From: Deltaproteobacteria bacterium HGW-Deltaproteobacteria-18
Lineage (GTDB): Bacteria; Desulfobacterota; Desulfovibrionia; Desulfovibrionales; Desulfomicrobiaceae
Reading direction: 5' to 3'
Length of the DNA stretch: 64,000 nt
Assembly (NCBI GenBank): GCA_002841885.1
Contig: PHBE01000017.1
Location: forward strand, 29,832-93,831
A program made the translations under genes and the position numbers. How positions within the stretch are numbered: the first letter of the stretch is position 1; the number at the start of each line of letters is the position of its first letter. The notes beneath the pieces are model-generated. The model was not told the DNA's origin and did no database searches. It saw only the letters and a program-made list of their open reading frames with translations. Positions 44,557 through 54,475 of the stretch are shown piece after piece.

Positions 44557-45738
44557 ATGAAGCTGGCGCAACGCATTACCAGGATCAAGCCGTCCGCGAC
44601 CCTGACCATCAACACCAAAGCCCAGGAGCTGCGCGCCGCAGGGCGGCAGATTGTCAGTCTGGCCGTGGGCGAACCCGATTTCCGCACGCCCGGGCATGTC
44701 TGCGATGCGGCCAAGGCCGCCATGGACGAAGGCTTTACCCGCTATACCCCAGTGCCCGGCATTCCCGAACTGCGCACGGCCGTGGCCAAATATTTCAAGA
44801 CTTTTTACGACGTGGACGCGGCCATGGAGAACGTGGTTGTGACCAACGGCGGCAAGCAGAGCCTGTATAACCTCTTTCAGGTGCTGCTCGATCCGGGTGA
44901 CGAAGTCATCATTCCCGCACCTTACTGGGTCAGCTATCCGGCGCTGGTGCAACTGGCCGACGGCGTGTCTGTTTTCGTGGCCACGGAGCCGCGGAATAAT
45001 TTCCTGGTCAGCGTCGAGCAGCTGGAGGCCGCGCGCACCCCTCGCACCCGTTGTCTGATCATGAACACGCCTTCGAATCCCACCGGCTGCCATTACACCC
45101 AGGCGCAGCTTGATGCCATCGCCGCCTGGGCCGTGGAAAAGGGCGTCTTTGTCATCGCCGATGAAATCTACGACCAGCTGGTCTATGCTCCGGCCAAGCC
45201 GGCGTCCCTTGCTCCTTGGTGGCAGCGCTACCCTGAAAATTTTGCAGTGGCCAATGGCCTGGCCAAGAGTTTCGCCATGACTGGCTGGCGGGTGGGCTAT
45301 ACCCTGGCGCATGCGGATCTGATCAAGGCCATGACCAAGATCCAGGGCCAGTCTACGTCCAACATCTGCTCCATCGCCCAGAAGGCGGCCCTGGCGGCCC
45401 TGACCGGCGGCTGGGAATGTCTGACCCCCATGCGTGAGGCTTTCGTGCGCCGGCGTGACCTTGGCCTGGCCATGATCCGTCAGTGGGGAAATGTGATCTG
45501 CCCGGAACCGGCCGGCGCGTTTTATCTTTTTCCGCAGGTCGACTGGTACTACACGCCCGAAGTGCCGGATTCCACGGCCCTGTGCGCGCTCTTGCTGGAA
45601 AAGGCCGGCGTGGCCGTGGTGCCCGGAGCCGCCTTTGGCGACGACCGCTGCATCCGCATTTCCTATGCGCTCGATGATGAAACCCTGTCCGCTTGTCTGG
45701 ACAGGATAGGCCAGGTTCTGCACAGTCTGAAAAAGTGA
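44557..45738 (+). CDS. aspC: Aspartate aminotransferase, class I
   Basis: 393 aa PLP transaminase, subgroup I-gamma by appearance. Residues 1-15 read MKLAQRITRIKPSAT. VGEPDFRTPGHV, the segment NTPSNPTGCHY (about residue 168), the Asp/Tyr pair in VIADEIYDQLVY and the PLP lysine in NGLAKSFAMTGWRVGY (lysine near 235) are all present, with the terminal arginine in CIRISYAL. It probably interconverts aspartate and oxaloacetate; prephenate activity, known for some relatives, cannot be excluded. pgi follows 15 bp downstream. Confidence 0.93.
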   Translation: MKLAQRITRIKPSATLTINTKAQELRAAGRQIVSLAVGEPDFRTPGHVCDAAKAAMDEGFTRYTPVPGIPELRTAVAKYFKTFYDVDAAMENVVVTNGGKQSLYNLFQVLLDPGDEVIIPAPYWVSYPALVQLADGVSVFVATEPRNNFLVSVEQLEAARTPRTRCLIMNTPSNPTGCHYTQAQLDAIAAWAVEKGVFVIADEIYDQLVYAPAKPASLAPWWQRYPENFAVANGLAKSFAMTGWRVGYTLAHADLIKAMTKIQGQSTSNICSIAQKAALAALTGGWECLTPMREAFVRRRDLGLAMIRQWGNVICPEPAGAFYLFPQVDWYYTPEVPDSTALCALLLEKAGVAVVPGAAFGDDRCIRISYALDDETLSACLDRIGQVLHSLKK

Positions 45739-45753
45739 CCGGAGGTGTGCCCT

Positions 45754-47379
45754 GTGATTGACCAGTCCTCCCCGTGGAAAGCTCTTGCTGAACATGCTTT
45801 GGAAATGACGCCCATGCGCGAGCTTTTTAATCGCGATCCGGGCCGCTTTGATCGTTTTTCTGCGGAAGGAGCCGGTCTTTTTCTGGATTACTCCAAGAAC
45901 ATGGTCACGGACGAGACCATGAACCTGCTTTTCGATCTGGCCGGTGAAGCCGATGTGGCCGGGCGGATAGGGGCCATGTTTTCCGGCGCCCGGATCAACA
46001 CCACCGAGAATCGGGCCGTGCTGCACGTGGCCCTGCGGGCGGATGCGGACCAGCTCATTCTCGTGGACGGGATAAACGTGGTGGAGCAGGTGCATGGGGT
46101 ATTGGACCAGATGGAGGTGTTCACGGCCAAGGTTCGCTCCGGGGAATGGAAGGGCTGCACGGGCGAGCGCATAACGGACGTGGTCAACATCGGGATAGGC
46201 GGATCCGACCTTGGGCCGCGCATGGTCACGGCGGCTCTCGACCACTACCGTAAATCCGACCTCAACTTCCATTTCGTGTCCAACATCGACGGTACGCACG
46301 TCGCCCAGGTGCTCGGCAGGGTGCGCCCGGAGAGCACGCTCTTCATCATCGCCTCCAAGACCTTCACCACTCAGGAGACCCTGACCAACGCGCATACCGC
46401 CCGCGACTGGTTTCTGCGCAGCGGAGCAGCGCAGACCGACGTGGCCCGGCATTTCGTGGCCCTGTCCACCAATGAGCCCGCGGTCCGGGATTTCGGCATC
46501 GACCCGGCCAACATGTTCGTCTTCTGGGACTGGGTCGGGGGGCGTTACTCCCTGTGGTCCTGCATCGGCCTGTCCATCGCCCTGGCCGTGGGGATGGAGA
46601 ATTTTCGCGAGCTTCTGGCCGGCGCCAGAGACATGGACAGGCATTTCAGATCAACGCCCTTTGAACGCAATATTCCGGTGCTGCTGGCGCTGCTGGGCGT
46701 ATGGTATCGCAATTTCCACGGTTTCGAATCCCATGCCGTGCTGCCCTACGATCAGTATTTGGCGCTTTTGCCTGCATATCTGCAGCAGGCGGACATGGAG
46801 AGCAACGGCAAGGGCGTGAACCGGGACGGAAGACCCGTTACCCACGCCACGGGCCCGATCCTGTGGGGCGAGCCCGGCACCAACGGCCAGCACGCTTTTT
46901 ACCAGCTTTTGCATCAGGGCACGACCGTCGTCCCCTGCGATTTTTTGGTCGCGGTCAATCCGCTGCATGAGATCGGCGAGCATCACACCATCCTGCTGGC
47001 TAATTTTCTGGCCCAGACCGAGGCCCTCATGCGCGGCCGCACCCTGGCCGAGGCCGAGGCGGAGCTGGCGAACCTTGAGCCTGGGGCCCGGGCGGCACTT
47101 GCTCCGCACAAGGCGTTCCCGGGCAACCGCCCGAGCAATTCCCTGCTCTACGAGAGGCTCACCCCACGTGCGATCGGCAGCCTGATCGCCATGTACGAGC
47201 ACAAGATTTTCGTGCAGGGGGTCATCTGGGGAATCAATTCCTTTGATCAGATGGGCGTGGAGCTGGGCAAACAGTTGGCGGGGGTGATCCTGCCGGAACT
47301 GCGCGGTGGGGCTGCGGCTGCCCACGATGCTTCGACCCTGGGGCTCATCCGTCTCTGCCTTGACCGGCGCAAGTCTTAA
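45754..47379 (+). CDS. pgi: Glucose-6-phosphate isomerase
   Basis: 541 aa. It interconverts glucose-6-phosphate and fructose-6-phosphate. Signatures: [12 protein letters not shown] near residue 148, [12 protein letters not shown] near 258, the catalytic Glu/His region [14 protein letters not shown] near 377, and the C-terminal lysine segment [16 protein letters not shown] near 495. Start GTG 45754 has GGAGG 8 nt upstream; GTG 45745 overlaps that site. Confidence 0.95.
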   Translation: MIDQSSPWKALAEHALEMTPMRELFNRDPGRFDRFSAEGAGLFLDYSKNMVTDETMNLLFDLAGEADVAGRIGAMFSGARINTTENRAVLHVALRADADQLILVDGINVVEQVHGVLDQMEVFTAKVRSGEWKGCTGERITDVVNIGIGGSDLGPRMVTAALDHYRKSDLNFHFVSNIDGTHVAQVLGRVRPESTLFIIASKTFTTQETLTNAHTARDWFLRSGAAQTDVARHFVALSTNEPAVRDFGIDPANMFVFWDWVGGRYSLWSCIGLSIALAVGMENFRELLAGARDMDRHFRSTPFERNIPVLLALLGVWYRNFHGFESHAVLPYDQYLALLPAYLQQADMESNGKGVNRDGRPVTHATGPILWGEPGTNGQHAFYQLLHQGTTVVPCDFLVAVNPLHEIGEHHTILLANFLAQTEALMRGRTLAEAEAELANLEPGARAALAPHKAFPGNRPSNSLLYERLTPRAIGSLIAMYEHKIFVQGVIWGINSFDQMGVELGKQLAGVILPELRGGAAAAHDASTLGLIRLCLDRRKS

Positions 47380-47396
47380 AGCCTAACATGAAATGA

Positions 47397-47417
47397 ACCG
47401 GGGCCGCGTGCCCCGGC
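47397..47417 (+). other. GC hairpin between pgi and the histidine kinase gene
   Basis: CCGGGGC ... GCCCCGG with a 5-nt loop lies 17 bp past the pgi stop. No T-run follows, so it may separate the transcripts only weakly. Confidence 0.4.
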
Positions 47418-47452
47418 CCTTGCCCTTCCACATTTTTGACCTCGGCCAAAGC

Positions 47453-48889
47453 ATGAAGCTCAATCCCTTTCGCGTTGATCCGGCCCATCCTTTCCAACTG
47501 GTAAAATTTTTGTCCATCAGCACGCTGGTGCTGATTCTTGCTTCAAGCAGCCTCATGTCGGTGTTCATGACCAATTACGCCAAGAGCGCGCTCCTGAAGA
47601 AAAATCAGGCTTTTGCCAGGCTATTGGCCGAAAATTTGAACCATCAGATCTACAGGCGCTTCACTTTGCCAGTGGTGCTCGGTTTCGGGCGTGTCGAGCT
47701 CAAGCGCAAGGACCAGTACGAACGCCTGGAGCAGGTCATAGACTCGACCATCCACTCCTTTCATGTCCTTGATCTGCGTATCTACGACGAGCAGAACGAG
47801 GTCGCCTTCAGCACCGATGCCGAACAGGTCGGAAACAACGAACTGGGCGGCACGGCCGTGCAGGCGGCGATAGAGAGCGGCAAGATCAGCTTTGAGTTGC
47901 AGAACTCCCTGGGCATCTGGGATGTGCTTTTAGGCATCAATCTCGAGGACGGGGACGTGGTGTTGCGCACGGTCTATCCGCTGAGGGCCGAACGGGAGCT
48001 GAGGTTTCGGGACCAGCCCGGGCCGCTTCTGGGCATTCTCGAATTGACCCAGGACATCACCAGCGATTACGAGACTGTGCTGCACTTGCAGCGACTCATC
48101 ATCCTGACCACGTTCATGGGCTCGGCCGCCCTGTATGGGCTGATCTTTTTTCTCGTCCGCAAGGCTGACCGCGTGCTCGACGAGAGACTGCGCGACAAGG
48201 ATCGCCTCGAAAAGGAACTGCTCCAGAACGAAAAGCTCGCCTCCATGGGGCGCATGGTGGCCAGCATCGCGCACGAGATCCGCAATCCGCTGGGCATCAT
48301 CCGCAGCAGCGCGGAGCTTTTGCTCAAGCGGCAAAAAGCCGAAGGCGGAACCAACGTAAAGATGTTGGATGCCATTTTTCACGAGTCCAAGCGCCTGAGC
48401 CAGACCGTGAACGATTTTCTTGATTATGCGCGGCCCCGCCAGCCTTCCCTGGACGATGTCGACCTGGAGAAGGTCGTGCGCCACGCCGTGGCTTTTTTGA
48501 CCCAGGAGGGGCAGGAGCACGGGGTAATGGTCGAGAGCTCGCTGCCGGTGGGATATGTGGTCCAGGGGGACCGGGATCTTTTGTACCGGGGTTTTTACAA
48601 CCTGATCAGCAACGCGATCCAGGCCTGCGGCGATGGCGGGCAGGTGCGCATCATGCCGGTCTGTCACGAGGAGCAGTTGGCTGTGCTTGTGCAGGACACG
48701 GGCGCCGGCTTTGATTCCAAGCAGCTGGACCGTTACACGGAACCCTTCTTTACGACCAAGGACACGGGCACTGGTCTGGGGCTGGCCATAACAAGTTCCA
48801 TTTTTCAGATTCACGGCGCGGAAATGATCCTCAGGAACGGTCCCCACGGTGGAGCCGAAGCCCTGGTAGTATTTTCCGAGCATTGCTAG
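47453..48889 (+). CDS. Membrane sensor histidine kinase (NtrB/AtoS class)
   Basis: 478 aa. One membrane segment lies near residues 20-40 (STLVLILASSSLMSVF) and a second near 218-238 (LIILTTFMGSAALYGLIFFLV), bounding a periplasmic sensor region of about 180 residues. The kinase has the H box MVASIAHEIRNPLGIIRSSAE (His near 279), the N box NLISNAIQACGDGG and the G boxes ending TGTGLGLAI. The start ATG 47453 (MKLNPFRVD) has only a weak ribosome site. It is 12 bp before its probable cognate NtrC-type regulator. Confidence 0.92.
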   Translation: MKLNPFRVDPAHPFQLVKFLSISTLVLILASSSLMSVFMTNYAKSALLKKNQAFARLLAENLNHQIYRRFTLPVVLGFGRVELKRKDQYERLEQVIDSTIHSFHVLDLRIYDEQNEVAFSTDAEQVGNNELGGTAVQAAIESGKISFELQNSLGIWDVLLGINLEDGDVVLRTVYPLRAERELRFRDQPGPLLGILELTQDITSDYETVLHLQRLIILTTFMGSAALYGLIFFLVRKADRVLDERLRDKDRLEKELLQNEKLASMGRMVASIAHEIRNPLGIIRSSAELLLKRQKAEGGTNVKMLDAIFHESKRLSQTVNDFLDYARPRQPSLDDVDLEKVVRHAVAFLTQEGQEHGVMVESSLPVGYVVQGDRDLLYRGFYNLISNAIQACGDGGQVRIMPVCHEEQLAVLVQDTGAGFDSKQLDRYTEPFFTTKDTGTGLGLAITSSIFQIHGAEMILRNGPHGGAEALVVFSEHC

Positions 48890-48901
48890 CGGGTATTTCA
48901 C

Positions 48902-50278
48902 ATGGGCAATCACATACTGATCCTCGACGACGAGAAAAATTATCTTCTGGTTCTGGAGGCCATCCTCGAAGAGGAAGGCTATACGGTCACGGCCCTGGGC
49001 GATCCGGTCATGGCCATGACCTACCTCGACGAGTCCGAGGTCGACGTGGTCATAACCGACATGAAGATGCCCGGCATGACCGGACAGCAGGTTCTGGAGA
49101 CGGTTCGCAAGCGCCATCCCCATGTCCCGGTCATGATCATGACCGCTTTTGGCACCATCGATCGTGCAGTGGAGGCCATGAAGAGCGGGGCTTTCGACTA
49201 CATCACCAAACCCTTTTCCAATGACGAGATCCTGCTCTCTGTGGGCAAGGCCATGAAGCTCTCCCATGCGGAGCAGCAAAACCGGCTGCTACGCGAGAGC
49301 CTGGCCGAGAAGTTCGGCAAGGAGACCATCATCGGCAACTCCAAGCCCATCCAGGATGTCCTGACCCTGGCGGGGAAGGTCGCACCGACGCGCAGCAACG
49401 TGCTGGTCACCGGAGAGTCCGGCACAGGCAAAGAGCTGGTGGCCAGGGCCATTCACATCGCCTCGGACCGCAAGGACATGCCGTTTATCTCGGTCAACTG
49501 CATGTCCCTGAATCCGGGAGTGCTGGAAAGCGAGCTCTTCGGCCACGAAAAGGGGTCCTTCACCGGAGCCATGGCCTTGAAGCGCGGCCGCTTCGAGCTG
49601 GCCCAGGGCGGGACCCTCTTCCTTGATGAAATCGGAGAGCTTTCCCAGGAAATGCAGGTCAAATTGCTGCGAGTGCTGCAGGAGCGGGTGATCGAGCGGG
49701 TCGGCGGGACAGAGACCATTGCCGTTGATTTCAGGCTGGTGGCGGCCACCAACAAGAATCTGCAGGAGGAGATCGTGGCCGGCAGGTTCCGCGAAGATCT
49801 TTTCTACCGCCTGAATGTTGTCAACATCCATCTGCCGCCCCTGCGCGAGCGGCGCGAGGACATCCCCATCCTGGCCAGCCATTTCCTGCGCAAATTTTCG
49901 CTGGAGAACAATCGCCAGGTGCACGGCTTCACTCCCGGCGCCATCGACTATCTGTCAGCCTACGAATGGCCGGGCAACGTGCGTCAGCTCGAGAACGTCA
50001 TCGAGCGCTGCGTGGTTCTCAGTAACCGCGACGTGATTGATGTGGACGACCTGCCGCCCGAACTGCGCGACGAGGAGATGCAGTTCAAGAGCGCCGTGGA
50101 CCTGCTGCCGCTGAAGGTCAACCTGTCAGAAACCCTGGAAAAGATCGAGGCGGCCCTCATCCGCCGGGCCATGGTCCATTCCGGTTTCGTGCAGGTCAAG
50201 ACGGCGGAGCTCCTCGACGTGTCCAAGAGTCTGCTGCAGTACAAGCTCAAGAAATACAAGATCACGGCCAAGAATTAG
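48902..50278 (+). CDS. Sigma-54-dependent response regulator (NtrC family)
   Basis: 458 aa. Receiver: LDDEKNYLL and the phospho-acceptor in [13 protein letters not shown] (about residue 53). The AAA+ domain has Walker [16 protein letters not shown] near 169 and the sigma-54 contact loop in [11 protein letters not shown] (GSFTGA, a usual variant of GAFTGA), then Walker [13 protein letters not shown]. The C-terminal Fis-like helix-turn-helix is [21 protein letters not shown]. It should activate sigma-54 promoters when phosphorylated by the adjacent kinase; its signal and targets are not readable here. Confidence 0.95.
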   Translation: MGNHILILDDEKNYLLVLEAILEEEGYTVTALGDPVMAMTYLDESEVDVVITDMKMPGMTGQQVLETVRKRHPHVPVMIMTAFGTIDRAVEAMKSGAFDYITKPFSNDEILLSVGKAMKLSHAEQQNRLLRESLAEKFGKETIIGNSKPIQDVLTLAGKVAPTRSNVLVTGESGTGKELVARAIHIASDRKDMPFISVNCMSLNPGVLESELFGHEKGSFTGAMALKRGRFELAQGGTLFLDEIGELSQEMQVKLLRVLQERVIERVGGTETIAVDFRLVAATNKNLQEEIVAGRFREDLFYRLNVVNIHLPPLRERREDIPILASHFLRKFSLENNRQVHGFTPGAIDYLSAYEWPGNVRQLENVIERCVVLSNRDVIDVDDLPPELRDEEMQFKSAVDLLPLKVNLSETLEKIEAALIRRAMVHSGFVQVKTAELLDVSKSLLQYKLKKYKITAKN

Positions 50279-50290
50279 GGCGTGCCCGGG

Positions 50291-53191
50291 ATGAGCGAAG
50301 CCTCTGTCGCCGATTTGCTGGCCAAGGTGGAGCGTACCCCCTGGCTCGCGGTTGATATCGCGGGACGCCGTTTTTTTCCGGCGCAGGCCCCGCGATTCGC
50401 CGTTCCGGAGCGGCCTTGGCCGCCCCCGGTGCAACGCGGGCTTGAGCTTCTGGGCGTGCGGGAGCTTTACGAACATCAGGTCCGCGCCGTCGATCTGGTC
50501 CGCTCCGGCGGCCACGTGGTCGTGGCCACTCCCACGGCCAGCGGCAAGTCCCTCATCTACAATCTGCCCGTCCTTGAGGCCTGTCATTGTGATCGCCGCA
50601 CCCGCGCCCTGTACCTCTTCCCCTTAAAAGCCCTGGCCCAGGATCAGCGCCGGGCCCTGGACTCCCTGGCCGCCGGTCTTTTTCCCACGCCAACTTCGGC
50701 CATTTACGACGGGGACACCTCGTCCTCGCAACGCTCCCGCATTCGCCGGGATCCTCCAAACGTCCTCTTCACCAACCCGGACATGCTGCATCTGGGGATT
50801 TTGCCCAACCACGAAAAATGGTCGGAATTTTTTGCCAATCTGAAATTCGTGGTCGTGGACGAGGTGCACACCTATCGTGGCGTCATGGGTTCGCACATGG
50901 CCTGGGTTTTTCGTCGTCTTGTGCGTCTCTGCCGTCTGCACGGTGCAAATCCGACCTTTGTCTGCTCTTCCGCGACCATAGCCAACCCCGAGGAACTGGC
51001 CTCGGACCTGACCGGGCTGCCCATGCGCGCGGTGCTGGAGGGCACGGCCGCTAGCCCCCCGAAGCACATGCTCCTCCTGAACGGAGTGGACGGAGCCGCC
51101 CGCAAGGCCATCGGTCTGCTGCAGGAGGCCATGACGCTGGGTCTCAGGACCATCGTCTACTGCAAGTCGCGGCGCATGACCGAGCTTATCGCCATGTGGG
51201 CGGGAGAACGTGAAGGTGAGGAGCGCGAACGCATCTGCGCCTACCGGGCGGGATTCCTGCCGGAGGAGCGACGCGAGATCGAAGCTCGCCTCTCTTCCGG
51301 AGAGCTGCAGGCCGTGGTCTCCACCAGCGCCCTTGAGCTTGGCATCGACATCGGAGGGCTCGATCTGTGCATCCTGGTAGGCTACCCCGGCTCCATCATG
51401 GCCAGCCTGCAGCGTTCGGGCCGGGTGGGGCGAGGCGGGCGCGAGGCGGCGACCTTCCTGATCGGGCACGAGGACGCGCTGGACCAGTATTTCATGCACC
51501 ATCCCGATGAATTTTTCGCGCTCAAGGCCGAACGGGCGGTCATCAATCCGGACAATCCGGTCATCGCCGCCAGACATCTGCAGTGCGCTGCGGCAGAGGC
51601 TTCACTGCATGCGGACGATGCGCTGGTCCTGGAAAATGCCGGGCTGGTGGCTAGCCTGGTCCGTAGCGGCGAGCTGCTGCAGAGCCGGGACGCAAGTGAG
51701 TATTTCAGCAAGGCCAGACAGCCCCATCGGGGCGTGGCCCTTCGCGGCACGGGTTCGACCGTTGCCATCATGGACATGGACAGCGGCGAGCGCATCGGAA
51801 TGGTGGACGGTTTTCGGGCGGTGCTCGAGACCCACCCCGGCGCGGTCTATCTGCACAGGGGCGTTACCTACGTGATCGCCGGTCTGGACCTTGAGACCGG
51901 GATGGCCAACGCGCGGCGGGCCAAGGTTTCTTACTACACCCGGGTACGGCACGAGAAGAGCACGGAGATCATCGAGGTAAGCTCCAGCCGCCCGGTGTTC
52001 GGGGCCATGGTCAGTCTCGGGTGGCTCAAGGTCACGGACCAGGTTACGGGCTACGACCGTATCAGCACTCGCGGCGGAAAGAACCTGGGCACCGTCCCCC
52101 TCGACATGCCCCCGCTGGTCTTTGAGACGCAAGGTGTCTGGATCGCCATCCCTGAATCCGTGCGCAGGCAGGTGGAAGCGCAGATGGCCCACTTCATGGG
52201 CGGCATCCATGCCCTGGAGCACGCCGCCATCGGGATGATGCCCCTTCTGGTCATGACGGACCGGAATGATCTGGGCGGGATATCCATTCCGTTTCATCCA
52301 CAGGTCGGGTCCGCGGCCGTGTTCATCTATGACGGATTGCCCGGCGGATGCGGGCTGGCAGAGCAGGCCTACATCGAATACGAGACATTGCTTGAGCGCA
52401 CCGTCCGCGTGATCCGGGACTGCGCTTGCGAGAACGGGTGTCCGGCCTGCGTGCATTCCCCCAAATGCGGCTCCGGCAACAGGCCCATCGCCAAGGGCGC
52501 GGCCCTGATGGTGCTGGAGGGGATCATGAACGCGGAACCCCCGGTCGAAGTCCCGTCGCAGGAATTCGTGACTTCGCGCATCGAAATGACCGCGCCGCCG
52601 GCTTTCGTGCAGGAAACAGCTTCGAACCCGCTGCCGCAGGATTTTCGCTACGCGGTTCTGGATCTGGAAACCCGGCGATCGGCGCAGGAGGTCGGGGGCT
52701 GGCATCGTGCCGATCTGATGGGGGTCAGTTGTGTGGTCGTCTATGACTCTGGGATTGATGATTTTCGAAACTACGGGCAGGAGGACGTGCCGCGTCTGGT
52801 CGGGGAACTGGTGGAGTTCGACCTGGTGGTCGGGTTCAACATTCTGCGCTTTGATTATGCCGTTCTCGGCGGCTTGAGCCGTTTTGACTTTTCAGGTTTG
52901 CCCACACTGGACATCCTGGGCAGCATCCATGAGATCTTGGGGTATCGCCTGTCCCTTGATCATCTGGCCCGCGAGACCCTGGGCGCTGCCAAGAGCGCCA
53001 GCGGCCTGCAGGCCCTTGCCTGGTGGAAGGAGGGACGCATCGACGACATCATCGCCTATTGCCGTCAGGACGTAGCCGTGACGCGCGATCTGTTTCTCTT
53101 CGGCGCGCAGCACGGCCATCTGCTCTTTCGCAACAAAGCCGAAAAGATCGTGCGCGTGCCGGTGGATTGGGTCGCGAAGCTGGGTGGGTAG
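50291..53191 (+). CDS. DEVH helicase fused to DEDDy exonuclease (MrfA-MrfB-like)
   Basis: 966 aa. Residues 1-500 form a superfamily 2 helicase: TPTASGKSLIYNLP (about 79-92), DEVHTYRGVMGSH (about 189), SSATIANPEE, and TSALELGIDIGG then QRSGRVGRGG for motifs V-VI. A DUF1998/MZB domain follows with four cysteines in CACENGCPACVHSPKCGSG near 711-727. Residues 784-955 are an RNase H-fold exonuclease with VLDLETR, GFNILRFD and YCRQD (DEDDy acid set). In Bacillus subtilis, MrfA (helicase-MZB) and MrfB (exonuclease) are separate proteins for mitomycin-adduct repair. ATG 50291 chosen over GTG 50282. Confidence 0.9.
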   Translation: MSEASVADLLAKVERTPWLAVDIAGRRFFPAQAPRFAVPERPWPPPVQRGLELLGVRELYEHQVRAVDLVRSGGHVVVATPTASGKSLIYNLPVLEACHCDRRTRALYLFPLKALAQDQRRALDSLAAGLFPTPTSAIYDGDTSSSQRSRIRRDPPNVLFTNPDMLHLGILPNHEKWSEFFANLKFVVVDEVHTYRGVMGSHMAWVFRRLVRLCRLHGANPTFVCSSATIANPEELASDLTGLPMRAVLEGTAASPPKHMLLLNGVDGAARKAIGLLQEAMTLGLRTIVYCKSRRMTELIAMWAGEREGEERERICAYRAGFLPEERREIEARLSSGELQAVVSTSALELGIDIGGLDLCILVGYPGSIMASLQRSGRVGRGGREAATFLIGHEDALDQYFMHHPDEFFALKAERAVINPDNPVIAARHLQCAAAEASLHADDALVLENAGLVASLVRSGELLQSRDASEYFSKARQPHRGVALRGTGSTVAIMDMDSGERIGMVDGFRAVLETHPGAVYLHRGVTYVIAGLDLETGMANARRAKVSYYTRVRHEKSTEIIEVSSSRPVFGAMVSLGWLKVTDQVTGYDRISTRGGKNLGTVPLDMPPLVFETQGVWIAIPESVRRQVEAQMAHFMGGIHALEHAAIGMMPLLVMTDRNDLGGISIPFHPQVGSAAVFIYDGLPGGCGLAEQAYIEYETLLERTVRVIRDCACENGCPACVHSPKCGSGNRPIAKGAALMVLEGIMNAEPPVEVPSQEFVTSRIEMTAPPAFVQETASNPLPQDFRYAVLDLETRRSAQEVGGWHRADLMGVSCVVVYDSGIDDFRNYGQEDVPRLVGELVEFDLVVGFNILRFDYAVLGGLSRFDFSGLPTLDILGSIHEILGYRLSLDHLARETLGAAKSASGLQALAWWKEGRIDDIIAYCRQDVAVTRDLFLFGAQHGHLLFRNKAEKIVRVPVDWVAKLGG

Positions 53192-53268
53192 ACGCGGTCG
53201 AGTCTTGCCAAGGGCGGCGGACAAGCTTACCGCCGTCATGTTTCGATAAACGTGAAAGGGAAAATTTC

Positions 53269-54471
53269 ATGACCACCACTCCGGATACCCCCCCCACCAA
53301 TGGCCGGGCGGGTCGCAAACGTTTCGTCGTATTGATCGTTTTTCTCCTCATCGTTGGAATCGGCATCCTGCAGTATGTGCGGGGCATGGGCCGGGTGTCC
53401 ACGGATGACGCCTTTGTCGATGGCCGAATCTATCAGATAACGCCACGGGTGGATGGGTACATTTTGCAGGTTCTGGTGGAGGACAACCAGATCGTGGAGG
53501 AGGGGCAGCCGCTCCTGCTTCTCGACCCCGTAGGTTACGAAGTGGGTGTGGCCCAGGCACGGGCCGATCTTGCCACTGTCGAGGCGCAACTGGAATCCTT
53601 GCGCAAGGGTGTGCCCCTGCAAAAGAGTCAGACCGAATTTCAGGTTACGGGCGCGCGGGCCCAGCTCGACAGCTTGCTGCGCAGCCTGGATCAGGCTCGC
53701 CTGGAAGAGGCCGCTGCCAGGCAGATGGTGCTGCAGGGCGAGGCGGAACTCAAGAATGCGGAGCTTGGTTTTAACCGTCTTTTTGAATTGCGTCAGGGTG
53801 GAGTCGTTGCCGAATCCGCTTTGGACGAGGCCCGTTCCAGGTTGGACAGCGCCCGCGCAAAGACTGCCGCCGCCCGTGACCAGGCGGATGCGGCGGGGCG
53901 CAATCAGGCCTCGCTGCGTGAAAATGTGGCGCGCCTGCAAGCCAACATCGGCCTTGCTCAGACCGGGCATGAAGTGGTTTCCATCAAGTCTCTGGAGGTG
54001 GCGGCCCAGGAGGCGCGGGTGGACTTGGCCCGGGCGAAGGTGCGCAAAGCCGAGCTTGATCTGGGCTATACCCGCATCCTGGCTCCGGCTAAAGGGCATG
54101 TGACCAAGAAGCGGGTTCAGGTCGGACAGCTTGTGGCGGCAGGACAGCCCATCATGGCGCTTGTTCCCCTGCATCAGGACCAGCTCTGGATCACGGCTAA
54201 TTTCAAGGAGACCCAACTGGCCAAGGTGCACCCCGGACAGCGGGTCTCCATCACGGTCGACACCTTTCCCGGCCGGGAGTTCTCGGGCCGGGTGGAGTCG
54301 GTTATGGCCGGAACCGGCGCGGTTTTTTCGCTCTTTCCCCCAGAGAACGCCATGGGAAACTATGTGAAGGTCGTGCAGCGCATTCCGGTCAAAATCGTTC
54401 TTGATTCGACCAATGCGACCGAGAGTCTGCGGCTGGGTATGAGCGTCGTCCCGACCATTCATCTGGATTAG
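53269..54471 (+). CDS. emrA: EmrA/HlyD-type membrane fusion protein
   Basis: 400 aa. One membrane anchor near the N-terminus (FVVLIVFLLIVGIGILQYV, about residues 22-40), then STDDAFVDGRIYQITPRVDGYI, the EmrA-type lipoyl motif. A long alpha-helical hairpin (about 95-240) and a beta-barrel domain (ILAPAKGHVTKKRVQVGQLVAAGQ) follow. It should link the inner-membrane pump to an outer-membrane channel. It starts 77 bp after the helicase gene, and the MFS pump gene begins 4 bp after its stop. No TolC gene is in the window. Confidence 0.92.
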   Translation: MTTTPDTPPTNGRAGRKRFVVLIVFLLIVGIGILQYVRGMGRVSTDDAFVDGRIYQITPRVDGYILQVLVEDNQIVEEGQPLLLLDPVGYEVGVAQARADLATVEAQLESLRKGVPLQKSQTEFQVTGARAQLDSLLRSLDQARLEEAAARQMVLQGEAELKNAELGFNRLFELRQGGVVAESALDEARSRLDSARAKTAAARDQADAAGRNQASLRENVARLQANIGLAQTGHEVVSIKSLEVAAQEARVDLARAKVRKAELDLGYTRILAPAKGHVTKKRVQVGQLVAAGQPIMALVPLHQDQLWITANFKETQLAKVHPGQRVSITVDTFPGREFSGRVESVMAGTGAVFSLFPPENAMGNYVKVVQRIPVKIVLDSTNATESLRLGMSVVPTIHLD

Positions 54472-54475
54472 ACTC

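Noticed and set aside
44491..46644. A 717-codon open frame on the minus strand
   Set aside because: It is antisense to aspC and pgi, both of which are certain; no domain or ribosome site supports it.
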